Source: Microscillaceae bacterium
GTDB taxonomy: Bacteria; Bacteroidota; Bacteroidia; Cytophagales; Microscillaceae
NCBI GenBank assembly: GCA_025054775.1
Contig: JANWZA010000026.1
Coordinates: 36,314 to 100,313 of the forward strand
Direction: 5' to 3'
Length of the DNA: 64,000 nucleotides
Shown: positions 43,033 to 51,761 of the stretch, piece by piece
Numbering within the stretch: position 1 is the stretch's first letter
Layout: the number at the start of each line of letters is the position of its first letter
Notes under the pieces: generated by a model
Databases searched by the model: none
What the model was told of the DNA's origin: nothing
Seen by the model: only the letters and a program-made list of their open reading frames with translations
Program-made: the position numbers and the translations under genes

Positions 43033-44331
43033 TTAAACTCCAATTTGGAAACCATTAGGCAAAATAGCTCCTTTTTTCACTACTACAATTCCTTCTTTTA
43101 CGGCATAAAGTTCGTGTTCAGTATCAGGTAAATGAGAACCTCCTTTAATAATAACATCATCTCCGATTCTACAATTTTTATCTATTATAGCATAATAAAT
43201 CTTGCACCTTTTACCAATCCCTAAAGCAACTTTTCCTTCGATTTCAAGGGCTCTGATTTCATTGAGCGTTTCATAAAAATCTGCCCCCATGATATAACTA
43301 TTTATTATTTCAGTATCCACGCCCAAACGAGTACGAATACCGATAACCGAACCTATCACCTTAGCGGCTTGCACAATACACCCATCAGCAATCATACTTT
43401 TTTCCAAATAAGTGCCCTTAATTTTAGAAGGTGGTAGCAAACGCGGTCGTGTGTAAATTGCATTGTCAGCATCAAATAAGTTAAAGGCAGGTATCTCCTC
43501 TACCAAAGCAAGATTTGCCTCATAAAAAGAGCGAATATTTCCGATATCTGTCCAGTATCCTTCGTACTGGTAACTAGCTACTTTGTAACGAGGGACGCTG
43601 TATGGTATAATTTCCTTACCAAAGTCAATAGCTTCAGGGGCTTCGCTTTGAAGCAAACGAAATAATAGTTCTCTGTTAAATATGTAAATTCCCATGGAAG
43701 CTAAATAATGCTTACCTTGGGCTTGCATGGCTTCCCCCGTGTCGCTCACCCAATCTTTCAAAATTTCTTTTCTAGGCTTTTCTATAAAAGAGGTAATAAA
43801 TCCGTTTTGTACTTTCATGATACCGAATTCAGGGGCATCGCGTTCTACCACAGGAACAGTAGCGATGGAAATATCAGCGTTTCGTTCGATGTGATTTTGT
43901 AACATTTTTCTAAAATCCATTTGGTAGAGCTGGTCGCCAGAGAGAATAAGTATGTATTCAAAGCTATGACCTTCCAGATGGTGCAAAATTTGGCGAACTG
44001 CATCGGCTGTTCCTTGAAACCAAGTTTTATTTTTAGGAGTTTGCTCTGCAGCTAAAATATCTACAAAGGCTTTGCTAAAAGGGCTAAATTGGTAGGTAGA
44101 GGTAACATGCTTGTTAAGCGAAGCAGAATTAAATTGCGTAAGCACAAACATGCGCAAAACATCAGAGTTCATGCAATTAGAAATGGGAATATCCACCAAC
44201 CTATACTTCCCACCAATCGGTACAGCAGGTTTAGAACGCTCTGAAGTGAGTGGTGCAAGTCGTGTACCTGCACCGCCACCTAAAATAACAGCTATCGTGC
44301 TTTTGCTAATATTAGGGATTTTAGTAGTCAT
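43033..44331 (-). CDS. glgC: Glucose-1-phosphate adenylyltransferase GlgC
   Basis: A 432-residue enzyme that makes ADP-glucose for glycogen from ATP and glucose 1-phosphate. Motifs ILGGGAGTRLAPLT, RSKPAVPIGGKYRLVDIPISN, WFQGTADAVRQ and ILSGDQLYQMDF are complete, and a left-handed beta-helix C-terminal domain (about 300-432) follows. Activators bind between the two. No other glycogen gene is present in the window. A -7 element lies about 57 bp upstream. Confidence 0.96.
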   Translation of the reverse strand: MTTKIPNISKSTIAVILGGGAGTRLAPLTSERSKPAVPIGGKYRLVDIPISNCMNSDVLRMFVLTQFNSASLNKHVTSTYQFSPFSKAFVDILAAEQTPKNKTWFQGTADAVRQILHHLEGHSFEYILILSGDQLYQMDFRKMLQNHIERNADISIATVPVVERDAPEFGIMKVQNGFITSFIEKPRKEILKDWVSDTGEAMQAQGKHYLASMGIYIFNRELLFRLLQSEAPEAIDFGKEIIPYSVPRYKVASYQYEGYWTDIGNIRSFYEANLALVEEIPAFNLFDADNAIYTRPRLLPPSKIKGTYLEKSMIADGCIVQAAKVIGSVIGIRTRLGVDTEIINSYIMGADFYETLNEIRALEIEGKVALGIGKRCKIYYAIIDKNCRIGDDVIIKGGSHLPDTEHELYAVKEGIVVVKKGAILPNGFQIGV

Positions 44332-44387
44332 AAGTAAAAAAATAGTTATTCTTTACAAAGAACTTTTGGTGACTCTCGTTTTGCTTA

Positions 44388-44395
44388 CAAATATA
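44388..44395 (-). promoter_or_regulatory. -7 promoter element of glgC (TATATTTG on minus strand)
   Basis: Matches TAnnTTTG 57 bp upstream of the glgC ATG. Confidence 0.45.
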
Positions 44396-44604
44396 TAAAG
44401 TTTTCAAGTAAAAACTTAACTTTGTGATAGAGCGAAAAGTAAGATATTTTTTTGTGAAAGAAAAAACAAATTTAAAATACAACTTGTTTAAGTAATGTGC
44501 AAAAATGTTAAACAAAAAACTTTACTGAAATAAAAAAACTGAAAACATCTTACAATCTAAGTTTTTTTTATTTTCCATACGTTTTGAAGTAACATTTTTG
44601 CTCT

Positions 44605-44628
44605 TAACAAGTTTTGTTATCCTAACAA
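44605..44628 (+). promoter_or_regulatory. Candidate operator of the CarH-like regulator
   Basis: Inverted repeat TAACAA-GTT-TTGTTA (44605-44619) and a third half-site TAACAA (44623-44628), ending 13 bp before the ATG at 44642. A weak -7-like CATTTTTG lies just upstream (44593-44600), so the repeat would cover the transcription start. MerR proteins bind such repeats. Confidence 0.45.
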
Positions 44629-44641
44629 ATATTAGTGAGGT

Positions 44642-45541
44642 ATGGGTTACTACTCAATCAAAGATTTAGAGCATTTATCAGGGATTAAAGCACATACACT
44701 TCGCATTTGGGAACAGCGATACAACCTAGTAAAGCCGCGAAGAACCGATAGTAATATCCGCTATTATGATGACTACGACCTAAAACTTATTCTAAATGTC
44801 TCCTTGCTCAAAGACTATGGTTACAAAATATCTACCATCGCCAAAATGAGTGAGCAAGAGATGAGGGAGGCAATTATTAAAGTTACAGAAAAAAGTCAAA
44901 AATATTTTGAGCATATACAAGCCCTTACAATAGCTATGATAGACTTAGATGAGGCACGTTTTGAAAAAATCATTGCTACAAACGTGTTGCAGATGGGCTT
45001 TGAAAAAACTATGATTCACATAATCTATCCTTTTTTGGTTAAAATTGGCTTCCTTTGGCAAACAGGCTCCATCTCCCCCTCACAAGAGCATTTCATAACT
45101 AACCTGATTCGTCAGAAACTAATAGTAGCTATTGATGGGCAAACTAGCCAATATAAATCTGACGCTAAAACCTATATGCTTTACCTTCCTGAGGGCGAGT
45201 TGCACGAACTTGGATTATTATTTGCCAACTACCTTATCAGAGCAAGAGGGAACAGAGTAATTTATCTAGGGCAAACTCTGCCACTGAATGACTTACAAGA
45301 AGCATACAAAATACACACCCCTGATTATATACTTACTATCATTACCTCTTCTCCCACACAAGACCGTATTCAGGAGTATGTTGATAGTTTAGCACAATTA
45401 TTCCCACAAGCAATTATTCTTTTAGGAGGCTACCAAATCGTTGGACAAGATATACGCATTGCTAAAAACATGATGATTATTAAAAAAATTGAAGATTTAA
45501 TTGAATTCATAGAAACCAACGAAATTAAAGAGGAGGATTAA
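44642..45541 (+). CDS. CarH-like MerR regulator with B12-binding domain
   Basis: A 299-residue regulator. The MerR DNA-binding domain (1-72; YSIKDLEHLSGIKAHTLRIWEQRYNLVKPRR) is followed by a helical B12-cap domain with the motif W139-x9-E149-H150 and a cobalamin-binding Rossmann domain (about 175-290). The latter has E186-L-H188-x2-G191, with H188 the candidate lower cobalt ligand, and LLGG about 70 residues later. The same Wx9EH and xHxxG-type pattern marks CarH/LitR photoreceptors, which use adenosylcobalamin to sense light and repress carotenoid genes. Carotenoid genes are not in the window. It is transcribed away from glgC. Confidence 0.88.
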   Translation: MGYYSIKDLEHLSGIKAHTLRIWEQRYNLVKPRRTDSNIRYYDDYDLKLILNVSLLKDYGYKISTIAKMSEQEMREAIIKVTEKSQKYFEHIQALTIAMIDLDEARFEKIIATNVLQMGFEKTMIHIIYPFLVKIGFLWQTGSISPSQEHFITNLIRQKLIVAIDGQTSQYKSDAKTYMLYLPEGELHELGLLFANYLIRARGNRVIYLGQTLPLNDLQEAYKIHTPDYILTIITSSPTQDRIQEYVDSLAQLFPQAIILLGGYQIVGQDIRIAKNMMIIKKIEDLIEFIETNEIKEED

Positions 45542-45646
45542 AGTTAGGAAAAAAGAATGTTTTTTACTTGTAAAGTATTGAGTGGTTTAGAGCTAATCCT
45601 TTTGTAAAAGTGTGTCTCTATGGAGTGTATAGTTTTATTGTTTTTA

Positions 45647-46732
45647 TTATTTTTTTGCTCTAATTTGATTTTTTTGTACCCAGCCGCACTGAAAGGTCTG
45701 TTCGGCTATCCTGCAAAGTTGGTAGTATTTTTTTGGTGATAGATCAGGTGTGTTTTCTAGAATAGTTGAGCCATTTCGTTTCTTTATACAAACAAAAGCC
45801 CAATCATTAGTTTCTGCTAATACAAAGCCTGTGGCGTTTCTATTAAATTCTGCTGTAATATTTCCACGTAGAGTAGCTATTAATTCTGTTTTATCCGAAT
45901 TTTTGCTTGTAATAGTTTCAGTTAGTTTACTGGGGTTGGCTCTCAAATAAAGTGTATCTACAATCACTTCAAAAGTATATAAAGATTGATAGCTCACATC
46001 GCTTGGGATAAGAGTTTGGGAAGTGTAAACAAGTTTGTTATCAAAAAAAGTACTTTCTTTGTTAATATGATATTGAATACTTAGAACGGCAAAGGTTTCA
46101 TCAAAGTTAGTAGGTATAACTAAGAAACGAAGTGTTACTACATTATTTTTTTGTTCTACAGATACAAACTCTCCTACATTGTCAAAAATATACTCAAAAG
46201 TGCCATTTTGATAACCATAACAAGCAAACCCTAAAACAGGACCGAAATACACACGTGGAATAATCACCATATCGGTATGACCATCGTGATCAAAATCTAA
46301 AAGTGTAAAATAATTTTCTTCCCAAATAGAATACTTGGGCAAAGTGTCAGTTATGACTTCATAAAGACGCAATCTTATTTTTTCATCTTTTATTTTGAGG
46401 TCTTCTTGTATTTCTTCGGCAATATTTTTTCTTTGATAAAAAGTATAGCCTTCTAATAAACTTCTTACAGCGAAATAATAGTCGGTAGTATCTATGGCTT
46501 GCGAGTAAAGTGCTTTAATGAGGTGTTTTTTCTCATTCAAGTCTGGGTTAGCTAAAAAAGGCTTAAGTTTGTTTAATGGAGTTTGATAATACTCTGCCTC
46601 TTGAGAATTAGGTTTAGGAAACCAAAAAGAGAGACTTTTTTCTTGTGCAAGGGTAAAAGTATAAAAGCTGCATATTAACCCAATAATTACGAATTTGTAT
46701 TTAATAATTCCAGCAGAAGGAAAATAAAACAT
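45647..46732 (-). CDS. Exported protein with SH3-like and FG-GAP-like segments
   Basis: A 361-residue protein with a signal peptide (about 1-29, ending TLAQ). The N-terminal half is helical and acidic. A short calcium-loop-like motif DFDHDGHTDMVIIP (about 146-159) resembles an FG-GAP or dockerin-type loop. A C-terminal beta-rich part with DTLYLRANPSK and FVCIKKRNG suggests an SH3-like fold. No catalytic residues are recognisable. It converges with the CarH-like gene. Function unknown. Confidence 0.65.
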   Translation of the reverse strand: MFYFPSAGIIKYKFVIIGLICSFYTFTLAQEKSLSFWFPKPNSQEAEYYQTPLNKLKPFLANPDLNEKKHLIKALYSQAIDTTDYYFAVRSLLEGYTFYQRKNIAEEIQEDLKIKDEKIRLRLYEVITDTLPKYSIWEENYFTLLDFDHDGHTDMVIIPRVYFGPVLGFACYGYQNGTFEYIFDNVGEFVSVEQKNNVVTLRFLVIPTNFDETFAVLSIQYHINKESTFFDNKLVYTSQTLIPSDVSYQSLYTFEVIVDTLYLRANPSKLTETITSKNSDKTELIATLRGNITAEFNRNATGFVLAETNDWAFVCIKKRNGSTILENTPDLSPKKYYQLCRIAEQTFQCGWVQKNQIRAKK

Positions 46733-47050
46733 AGTGCAAAAGGCTAAATTTGTTATAAAAAAAACGGCTTTATATTTATTTTTACGAATTTAATTAAGTA
46801 ACTTTGCTTCAAAGTTTATTTTTATTCTTATCTTTGAAGCATAAAAACTCTTTCTTACCCCCCGTTGCGGGGAGTGTTTCGAACATATAAACTCTTCTGA
46901 ACCCCTGACTCACCGCTATGGTATTCTCTCTTACCCTGAGAGGTAAGTTTAGAGGGTTTGGTTAAGCAAATGATAAAACAAATAACATACCTTACGTTTG
47001 TAAGCACTTAATAAGTATAGCAATTTTTACACCATGTTTTACAAATTGTT
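46733..47050. other. Intergenic region with structured element, 318 bp
   Basis: Between divergent genes. AT-rich flanks enclose a more GC-rich part (46858-46960) with hairpin CCCCG-TTG-CGGGG (46860-46872) and stem CTTACC / GGTAAG (46930-46947). A plus-strand -7 element lies at 46993-47000. Confidence 0.55.
46993..47000 (+). promoter_or_regulatory. -7 promoter element TACGTTTG
   Basis: Matches TAnnTTTG 51 bp upstream of the first gene of the 47051-53486 operon. Confidence 0.45.
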
Positions 47051-48943
47051 ATGTTTAACAGAATAAATTTATTAACAGATACCCAAAACTCACTGATTAT
47101 AGATAAAAATGACGCTAACTGGCAACATAAACTTGAAAAAGCTTACGAAGAAGCCTTTGAGCAAGTATATGCCTACGGCGATAGGGTAATGCAGGGCTTT
47201 ATCCTTTTACACACCTTGCTGGCTTTTGCACTAGCGTGGGTACACCAAGTGTGGGCTGTTAGCATAGCAGCAGGGCTGTCTATTGCTTTGCTCTTTTTCG
47301 CTTCTGTTTACTTTATGCCACGCAGTTTTTTTACAAGACTAGTTGCCAGCGTTTGCTTACAACTATTTGTATTGCTGCATATCTATCAACTACAAGGCAT
47401 AGAAGAATCACGATTTTTTTTCTTTACGGCTTTTACCATGATGATTGTGTACCGAGACTGGAAAGCCGTAGCAATAGGAGCCCTGCTTCTAATAACAGAG
47501 TACGTCGTGTTTAATTATCTTGAACAATATAATAGCTTATCGCCTGTAAGTAATCAGCACAAAGCCGTAGGAAATTACACTATCCAAGAGATGAACGCTT
47601 TAGGGGTATTTTTCTATTTTTTTATCTCCATAATGCAAGTAGTTTTAGCCTCTTGGTGGGCATATATCTTAAGCCTCTACACCAAGCGGAGAGTAGAAAG
47701 TAATCTCATTTTGCTAGAAAAGCGCGAAATTATAGCGAAACACAATGAAATCCTAGAGCAGAGCATAGCTGAAAAGACACAAGAACTACAACGTAGTTTG
47801 GAGATAGCCCGTGCCAATGAGGAAGAGTTAAGACAAAACATGGAGGAATTACAAGCTACCCAAGAAGAGTTAGAAAAACAAGCAAATCAAATTTTAGAGA
47901 AAAATATGCGACTAGAAATCGCAGAGAAAGAACTCCTAAGTAAGCAAGAGGAAATGCAACGCAGGCAGTGGATTGAAACTAATATTTCGCATTTTGATAA
48001 CCTCATGAGGTTGAATTATGATAAGAGCCTACAAGAATTTTCTGAAATTTTACTCTCCCATTTAGCCGAACTATTAGGGGCTTTACAAGCGGCTATGTAC
48101 GTCTATAATCCTGAAAATCAATTACTTGAAATGACAAGTGGCTACGCCTGTACCTCTAAAACCGTACTTAAACCCGCATTTGCCATTGGCGATGGCTTGC
48201 TAGGCCAAGCAGCTAAAACGCAAAAAATGATTTATATGGACAATATTAAAGAAGGTGCCGCTGAGGTTGCCTCTGCTTTGAATAGAATACGCAGCAAATC
48301 GCTTCTAATATTGCCTATGGTTTATAATGATAAACTACAAGGTCTCTTAGAATTTGCCCTCATACAACCCGTTAGTGATATGCACCTTGAATTACTACAA
48401 ACTTTGAGCAAAAACATGGCGGCGGTGCTGCTCAATATTCAGAATATTTTACATACCAAAAAGCTACTCCTGCAGTCCCAAGAAATGGCAAAAGAAATGC
48501 AAAAAAATAACCAAGAACTTCGCCGCATCAAAGCCGAAATGGATAAGCAAGTAGCTGAATTAAAAAATCAGTATGAAGTAATTAATCGTGTGATGCTAGT
48601 TATAGAATATGCCCCTAATGGCTTGATTTTGAACGTAAATCAAAATTTCTTGAATCTCTCCAAATATACTAAAGAAGAGCTTATAGGAAAACACCAGAGT
48701 GTATTCATTGCTCCTGATTTCGTAGCTTCGCAAGAGTATAGAAACATTTGGGAAAGGGCAAAAAATAATGAACTGCAAAATGCAATTTATAAGTGTAGAG
48801 ATAAAGAAGGTAATGAATTTTGGATAAAGTCTAACCATTACGTAGCAGGTGAGCAAGAGAACAGACGATTTATTGCTTTTGGGATAGATATTACTGCTCA
48901 AAAGCAAGCTGAGGAGAAATTAAAATATGCAGCATACAAATAA
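47051..48943 (+). CDS. Multi-TM GAF-PAS sensor without output domain
   Basis: A 630-residue membrane protein. About six transmembrane helices lie between residues 40 and 215, with a YRDWKAVAIGALL segment. A long coiled coil (about 225-310), a GAF domain (about 325-480; GDGLLGQAAKTQKMIYMDNI), another coiled coil and a C-terminal PAS/PAC domain (about 510-628; FIAFGIDITAQKQAEEK) follow. No histidine-kinase or other effector domain follows; the gene ends at the PAC. It is the first gene of a three-gene operon. It may signal by contact with the phosphatase or kinase encoded next. Confidence 0.85.
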   Translation: MFNRINLLTDTQNSLIIDKNDANWQHKLEKAYEEAFEQVYAYGDRVMQGFILLHTLLAFALAWVHQVWAVSIAAGLSIALLFFASVYFMPRSFFTRLVASVCLQLFVLLHIYQLQGIEESRFFFFTAFTMMIVYRDWKAVAIGALLLITEYVVFNYLEQYNSLSPVSNQHKAVGNYTIQEMNALGVFFYFFISIMQVVLASWWAYILSLYTKRRVESNLILLEKREIIAKHNEILEQSIAEKTQELQRSLEIARANEEELRQNMEELQATQEELEKQANQILEKNMRLEIAEKELLSKQEEMQRRQWIETNISHFDNLMRLNYDKSLQEFSEILLSHLAELLGALQAAMYVYNPENQLLEMTSGYACTSKTVLKPAFAIGDGLLGQAAKTQKMIYMDNIKEGAAEVASALNRIRSKSLLILPMVYNDKLQGLLEFALIQPVSDMHLELLQTLSKNMAAVLLNIQNILHTKKLLLQSQEMAKEMQKNNQELRRIKAEMDKQVAELKNQYEVINRVMLVIEYAPNGLILNVNQNFLNLSKYTKEELIGKHQSVFIAPDFVASQEYRNIWERAKNNELQNAIYKCRDKEGNEFWIKSNHYVAGEQENRRFIAFGIDITAQKQAEEKLKYAAYK

Positions 48944-49010
48944 AATTAGAGTATTTGTAATTTTTTTCCCTTGAATGATTATTACATACAAAAATGCGCT
49001 AAGATAAATT

Positions 49011-51740
49011 ATGGAAATTGAAATTAAACCCAAAGACCAAACAAAACGCCATTACCCTGCCAATAAGTTCATGTGGGCTTACCTAACAGCTTTGACACTT
49101 ATAGCACTTATTTTTATCCTAAGCTATGTATTTGCCATGAATATGCTTCAACAAGAAGCTACATACTCTACTATGCTCAAAGCAACTAATCAGTTCAACT
49201 TGTTAAGTCAGAATATTGCCAAAACCAGTCTTCAAATTAGGCTTTGTACTGAACAAAAAAATTGTGAAGACCAAGTTAGCCTCTTAGAATATCTAGTAGC
49301 TCGCTGGAAACAAGCCTTCAAGGAATTAGAAAAAAACAACCTACTTGAAAACCCTACCTCACAAACTATTCAATTGGTAGAAAAAAGCCGGGATTACTAT
49401 TATCCCATGCTAAAAGCCGCTGAAAAAATTATCTCCTATCGGCAACGAATATACTCTTTTAGAGAAACAAAAACCATTCTCCGCTCTTCACAAGTAATTC
49501 TCATAAATGAAAAATATCTCTCTCAAACACTCAATTGCATTACAGAAACTTATTACGAAGAGGCAAGTGCTAATATAGCACGACTTAAAAATTGGGAATT
49601 AGGTTTATTGATTTTTGCTATTCTACTGCTCGTTTTAGAAGCTATTTTTATCTTTCAGCCTGTAGTTTATCAAGCTAATTTGTATTTTGAATATTTTAAG
49701 AAAGCAAACCAAGCTATTGCCTTTGAACATGAGCAACTTTCAGAGATTTACTACCAATTGAAAGAAAAAGAGGCACAAACGCGTCGTGATGCCGAAATCA
49801 TTGCTCAAAACAATCAAGATTTGCTATCTGCCCAAGAGGAGTTGATAGCCGCTCAAGAGGAATTAAGCAAAAAAAACGAACATTTACAAAAAGCCCTCTC
49901 TGAACTACAAAATAGTAAACGCCTTACGGAAAGCCGCTTCTTGGATATCAGCCTCGCTGAAGCTAACAAAATAATGCGTTGGCAAAATAACGAAACTCTA
50001 GAAAGTTGGTGTAACCGATTATTAGAATATATTACTCCCTATGTTAATGGCTTTCAGGCACTTATCTATATTTTAGAAGAAAAAACCACGCTTTCAGTGG
50101 TAGGAAGGTATGCTGTAAGCCAAGAAATGCTTTTAGAACGTGGTGAAATAGAGATAGGTGAAACTCACGTAGGGCAGGTAGCTAAAAGTTGTAAAATGAT
50201 ATACTTCCAAAATATAGAAATGCTTAACTATGCTGTACCTAACTCTAATAATGGGCAAAATAAAAACAGCCAACACATCTTACAAAACGGTATAGTCATT
50301 CCCTGGAAAACTACCCAAACTGCTACTTTGGAAATAATGCCTACTACCTTACTCGTATTGCCTTTAATGTATTATGATAATTTAGTAGGTGTATTAGAAA
50401 TCAATGCCTTAGAACCATTTTCAGAGAGAAATTTGGAACTCCTGAAACGCCTGACTGAGCCAATTGCCGCTAATTTGCATGCCCTTAACGACCAGCGACA
50501 CATCAACCAACTCTTTGCTGACTCGCAAATAGCAGGAAAAAAATTACGTAAAACTATTCTCCGCTTGCAAGAAAATGAGGAAAGATTTAGGAAAATGGTA
50601 GAACTTACCCAAGAAGGACTAGTCTTTTTGCAAGGTTATACAATTATCGATGTAAACCCTGCTCTCGTAAAGATGATGAAATACATCAATGCTATTGAAC
50701 TTATTGGGCTAAATTACATTGAACTCATCGCTCCGCAATATCGCTTTGAGCTAGAAGATAGAAAAATTATTACCACTGAAACCGAACTAGAAACCGTAGG
50801 CTTGCGGAAAGATGGCTCTACGTTCCCGATTGAACTACAAGTTAGAAAAGTAACCTATAAAAATGAAGTTATTACCGTAATTTCCATTCACGATATTACT
50901 CTCCGCAAACAAACCGAAGAAGAGCTTGCCGAAGCTAACCGAATTGCCAGTTTAGTAAAAGTAATTGAGAAAAAAAATAAAGATATCACTTCAAGTATTG
51001 AATATGCCCAACGCATACAAGAAGCCATTTTGCCTAACACCGCACTTTTGGGCAAAGGCTTTTTAGAACACTTTGTCTTCTATAAGCCAAAGGATATTGT
51101 CTCAGGTGATTTCTACTGGTATGCTGAAAAAAATGAACACGCACTCATTGCTGCTGTAGATTGCACAGGGCATGGTGTACCTGGCGCATTTATGAGTTTG
51201 ATTGGTTATTCACAATTAAATAAAATCGTAATTGAACAGGGAATTGTAGAGCCACATATCGTTCTCTCCAAATTAGACGAAGGAGTAGCTGAAGCTCTTA
51301 ACCAAAAAGATAATAATTCACGCACTCGCGACGGTATGGATATTGCCCTCTGTTCACTTAATATTTATGAAAAAAAATTGAGCTTTGCAGGTGCTTACCG
51401 TCCTATGTATCTTATTAGAGAAGGAGAATTTATTGAATTTAGAGCTGACCCATTCCCCATCGGTGGTAACTTTAAGTACAAAAAAGAAAAAAACTTTACA
51501 CCCCATACCATATATCTTCTGCCCAGAGATACTATATATATCTTCACCGACGGCTTCCCTGACCAATTTGGCGGCACAGAAAACCGAAAATACATGACCA
51601 AAAACTTCAAAAATCTTTTAATGCGAATACAAGACTATAATATGAACGAACAAAAAATGCTATTAGAACAAGAATTTGTAGCTTGGAAAGGTGACTACAA
51701 ACAAATGGATGATATTTTAGTAATTGGATTGCGATTTTGA
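49011..51740 (+). CDS. Transmembrane GAF-PAS-SpoIIE/PP2C phosphatase
   Basis: A 909-residue protein. TM1 is at about 18-42, a periplasmic helical bundle at 43-190 and TM2 at about 192-212. A coiled coil (230-310), a GAF domain (about 320-505), a PAS domain (about 525-640) and a SpoIIE-type PP2C domain (about 660-909) follow. The phosphatase motifs are FYKPKDIVSGDFYWY, DCTGHGVPGAFMSLIG, GMDIALC, FTDGFPDQFGG and MDDILVIG. The periplasmic bundle resembles the type IV pilus chemoreceptor N-terminal fold. It follows the GAF-PAS sensor by 67 bp and precedes a histidine kinase by 21 bp, so all three are cotranscribed. Confidence 0.88.
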   Translation: MEIEIKPKDQTKRHYPANKFMWAYLTALTLIALIFILSYVFAMNMLQQEATYSTMLKATNQFNLLSQNIAKTSLQIRLCTEQKNCEDQVSLLEYLVARWKQAFKELEKNNLLENPTSQTIQLVEKSRDYYYPMLKAAEKIISYRQRIYSFRETKTILRSSQVILINEKYLSQTLNCITETYYEEASANIARLKNWELGLLIFAILLLVLEAIFIFQPVVYQANLYFEYFKKANQAIAFEHEQLSEIYYQLKEKEAQTRRDAEIIAQNNQDLLSAQEELIAAQEELSKKNEHLQKALSELQNSKRLTESRFLDISLAEANKIMRWQNNETLESWCNRLLEYITPYVNGFQALIYILEEKTTLSVVGRYAVSQEMLLERGEIEIGETHVGQVAKSCKMIYFQNIEMLNYAVPNSNNGQNKNSQHILQNGIVIPWKTTQTATLEIMPTTLLVLPLMYYDNLVGVLEINALEPFSERNLELLKRLTEPIAANLHALNDQRHINQLFADSQIAGKKLRKTILRLQENEERFRKMVELTQEGLVFLQGYTIIDVNPALVKMMKYINAIELIGLNYIELIAPQYRFELEDRKIITTETELETVGLRKDGSTFPIELQVRKVTYKNEVITVISIHDITLRKQTEEELAEANRIASLVKVIEKKNKDITSSIEYAQRIQEAILPNTALLGKGFLEHFVFYKPKDIVSGDFYWYAEKNEHALIAAVDCTGHGVPGAFMSLIGYSQLNKIVIEQGIVEPHIVLSKLDEGVAEALNQKDNNSRTRDGMDIALCSLNIYEKKLSFAGAYRPMYLIREGEFIEFRADPFPIGGNFKYKKEKNFTPHTIYLLPRDTIYIFTDGFPDQFGGTENRKYMTKNFKNLLMRIQDYNMNEQKMLLEQEFVAWKGDYKQMDDILVIGLRF

Positions 51741-51761
51741 AACCTCAAACCATTTACTTCA

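Larger units (their letters stand above)
44332..44641. other. Divergent intergenic region glgC / MerR-type regulator, 310 bp
   Basis: Contains the -7 element of glgC (44388-44395), a plus-strand match TAACTTTG (44418-44425) and the inverted repeat with half-sites at 44605-44628 next to the regulator ATG. Confidence 0.55.
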
